Source of the DNA: CALKGK01 sp964649515
GTDB lineage: Bacteria > Bacteroidota > Bacteroidia > Flavobacteriales_D > Sanyastnellaceae
Assembly (NCBI GenBank): GCA_964649515.1
Contig: CAZYPV010000080.1
Span: forward strand, 1 to 13,359
Reading direction: 5' to 3'
DNA: 13,359 nt
Numbering within the stretch: the stretch's first letter is position 1; every line of letters starts with the position of its first letter. The position numbers and the translations under genes are program-made. Positions 12,202 to 13,359 of the stretch are shown one piece after another. The notes beneath the pieces are model-generated. The model was not told the origin of the DNA, made no database searches, and was given only the letters and a program-made list of their open reading frames with translations.

Positions 12202-13359
12202 TGAGTGCTTTGCCTACCTTTTCGAATGCTGCGATGGCTTTATCGAGATGCTCTTTGGTATGCGCCGCTGAGAGCTGAACACGAATTCTTGCCTGCTCTT
12301 TAGGCACCACGGGATAGAAGAATCCAATGACGTAAACTCCTTCATCCAAAAGCATGTTGGCCATGTCTTGGGAAAGCTTCGCATCGCCCAGCATTACAGG
12401 AACAATGGCCGATTCTCCGTCTTTGAAGTCCAAGCCAATCCGACGCATTCCCTCTTTGAAATAATTGGTGTTCCATTCCAAACGGTCGCGCAGTTCTGTT
12501 GTTTCATTGATCATATTGAACACCTCAATACTCGCTCCTACGATGCTCGGTGCCAGGGAGTTGGAGAAGAGGTATGGTCGAGATTTCTGGCGAAGCATTT
12601 CGATAATTTCTTTTCGTCCTGTAGTGAACCCACCCATGGCTCCACCCATGGCTTTTCCGAGGGTTCCTGTGATGATATCTACTCTACCCAGAGCGTCGCG
12701 CAATTCGATTGATCCTCTTCCTGTTTTTCCGATGAAGCCGGTGGCATGACATTCATCCACCATCACGAGGGCGTCGTACTTATCGGCCAAATCACAGATT
12801 TTGTCAATTTGCGCCACATAGCCGTCCATAGAGAACACCCCATCGGTCACAATGATTTTGAACCGGGCATCTTTCGCAGCGATGAGTTGTTTTTCCAACT
12901 CTTCCATGTTGTTGTTTGCATAGCGGTAGCGGGCAGCTTTGCACAAGCGCACCCCATCGATGATGGAAGCGTGGTTGAGGGAGTCTGAAATGATCGCGTC
13001 TTCTGCAGTGAGCAGCGGTTCGAACACCCCTCCATTGGCATCAAAGGCTGCCGCGTAAAGGATCGTGTCTTCGGTGTGGTGGAATTCTGCAATTTTATGT
13101 TCGAGCTCTTTGTGGATGTCTTGGGTTCCACAAATGAAGCGCACCGATGACATTCCGAAACCGTGAGAGTCAATAGCATCTTTAGCCGCCTTCACCACAC
13201 GTGGGTGGGAAGAAAGCCCGAGGTAGTTGTTCGCACAGAAATTGAGCACCTTTTCGCCTGTTGACACTGTGATTTCAGCATCTTGTGGGCTTGTGATGAT
13301 CCGCTCTTTTTTGAACAAACCGTCGTTTTCAATTTGCTTTAATTCTTTCTGAAGGTGCT
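12188..13359 (-). CDS. kbl: Glycine C-acetyltransferase (2-amino-3-ketobutyrate CoA ligase), 5' end cut
   Basis: Kbl cleaves 2-amino-3-ketobutyrate with CoA to glycine and acetyl-CoA, the second step of threonine degradation after Tdh, using PLP in the cytoplasm. The frame remains open to the window edge: the 13 codons upstream of the TTG at 13318 read HLQKELKQIENDG, which is the usual Kbl N-terminus, so that TTG is not the start and only about 7 residues are missing. 389 residues are visible against about 396-398 for the family. Counting from the TTG, motifs are NYLGLSSHP (31-39), the PLP-stacking His116 in SDSLNHAS, DECHATG (188-194) with Asp188 and His191, and the Schiff-base Lys222 in TLGKAMGG. 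A tdh gene is not in the window. The stop overlaps the FAD oxidase start by 14 bp. Confidence 0.94.
   Translation of the reverse strand, partial: HLQKELKQIENDGLFKKERIITSPQDAEITVSTGEKVLNFCANNYLGLSSHPRVVKAAKDAIDSHGFGMSSVRFICGTQDIHKELEHKIAEFHHTEDTILYAAAFDANGGVFEPLLTAEDAIISDSLNHASIIDGVRLCKAARYRYANNNMEELEKQLIAAKDARFKIIVTDGVFSMDGYVAQIDKICDLADKYDALVMVDECHATGFIGKTGRGSIELRDALGRVDIITGTLGKAMGGAMGGFTTGRKEIIEMLRQKSRPYLFSNSLAPSIVGASIEVFNMINETTELRDRLEWNTNYFKEGMRRIGLDFKDGESAIVPVMLGDAKLSQDMANMLLDEGVYVIGFFYPVVPKEQARIRVQLSAAHTKEHLDKAIAAFEKVGKALNVIK

Noticed and set aside
13316..13318. TTG as the true start of kbl
   Set aside because: The frame continues upstream with the conserved Kbl N-terminal residues to the window edge.
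1..13359. Mobile element, prophage or CRISPR array
   Set aside because: No transposase, integrase, phage or Cas protein and no regularly spaced repeats; the only long repeat is the assembly artefact.

Overview
The window looks like ordinary chromosomal sequence from a Bacteroidota bacterium, most likely Flavobacteriales, probably from a draft or metagenome assembly. Three things point there: promoter boxes fit the Bacteroidota -7 consensus TAnnTTTG, most starts lack a clear Shine-Dalgarno sequence, and the proteins are typical of the group (PdxJ plus a YbfF-like esterase, a lipoprotein di-heme peroxidase, a CLC with CBS domains, a GbsR/MarR regulator, Kbl beside a DAO-family oxidase). No mobile element, CRISPR array, tRNA or rRNA was seen.

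Left part, mostly plus strand: the 3' end of pdxJ overlaps an alpha/beta hydrolase by 4 bp. A lipoprotein di-heme cytochrome c peroxidase follows. It is interrupted by 100 N, but identical 55-bp sequences flank the gap, and collapsing them gives one intact 457-codon frame ending at a strong terminator. A small three-helix membrane protein then converges on a minus-strand CLC anion channel/transporter.

Middle: the 364 bp between clc and a plus-strand tandem universal stress protein hold a candidate structured RNA of about 120 nt on the minus strand. It has a perfect -7 box, nested long-range stems, a GAAA-capped hairpin and an intrinsic terminator, and it matches no RNA family I can name. The stress protein gene ends in a 4-bp convergent overlap with a tightly overlapping minus-strand operon: a YfiR-like (DUF4154) secreted protein, a secreted TPR protein and a membrane HAMP-HAMP-SpoIIE phosphatase. 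This looks like an envelope-sensing module in which a PP2C-type phosphatase takes the place of the YfiN cyclase of the YfiBNR system (inference).

Right part, all minus strand: a ferritin with every ferroxidase ligand in place; a GbsR/MarR-type regulator with a downstream four-helix membrane protein, each preceded by a near-identical 18-bp inverted repeat (TTTCAA-N6-TTGAAA) that is probably the regulator's operator; then a DAO-family FAD oxidase overlapped by kbl, whose first few codons lie beyond the window edge.

Main points of interest are the structured RNA, the YfiR/TPR/SpoIIE module, the paired operators and the collapsible assembly gap.
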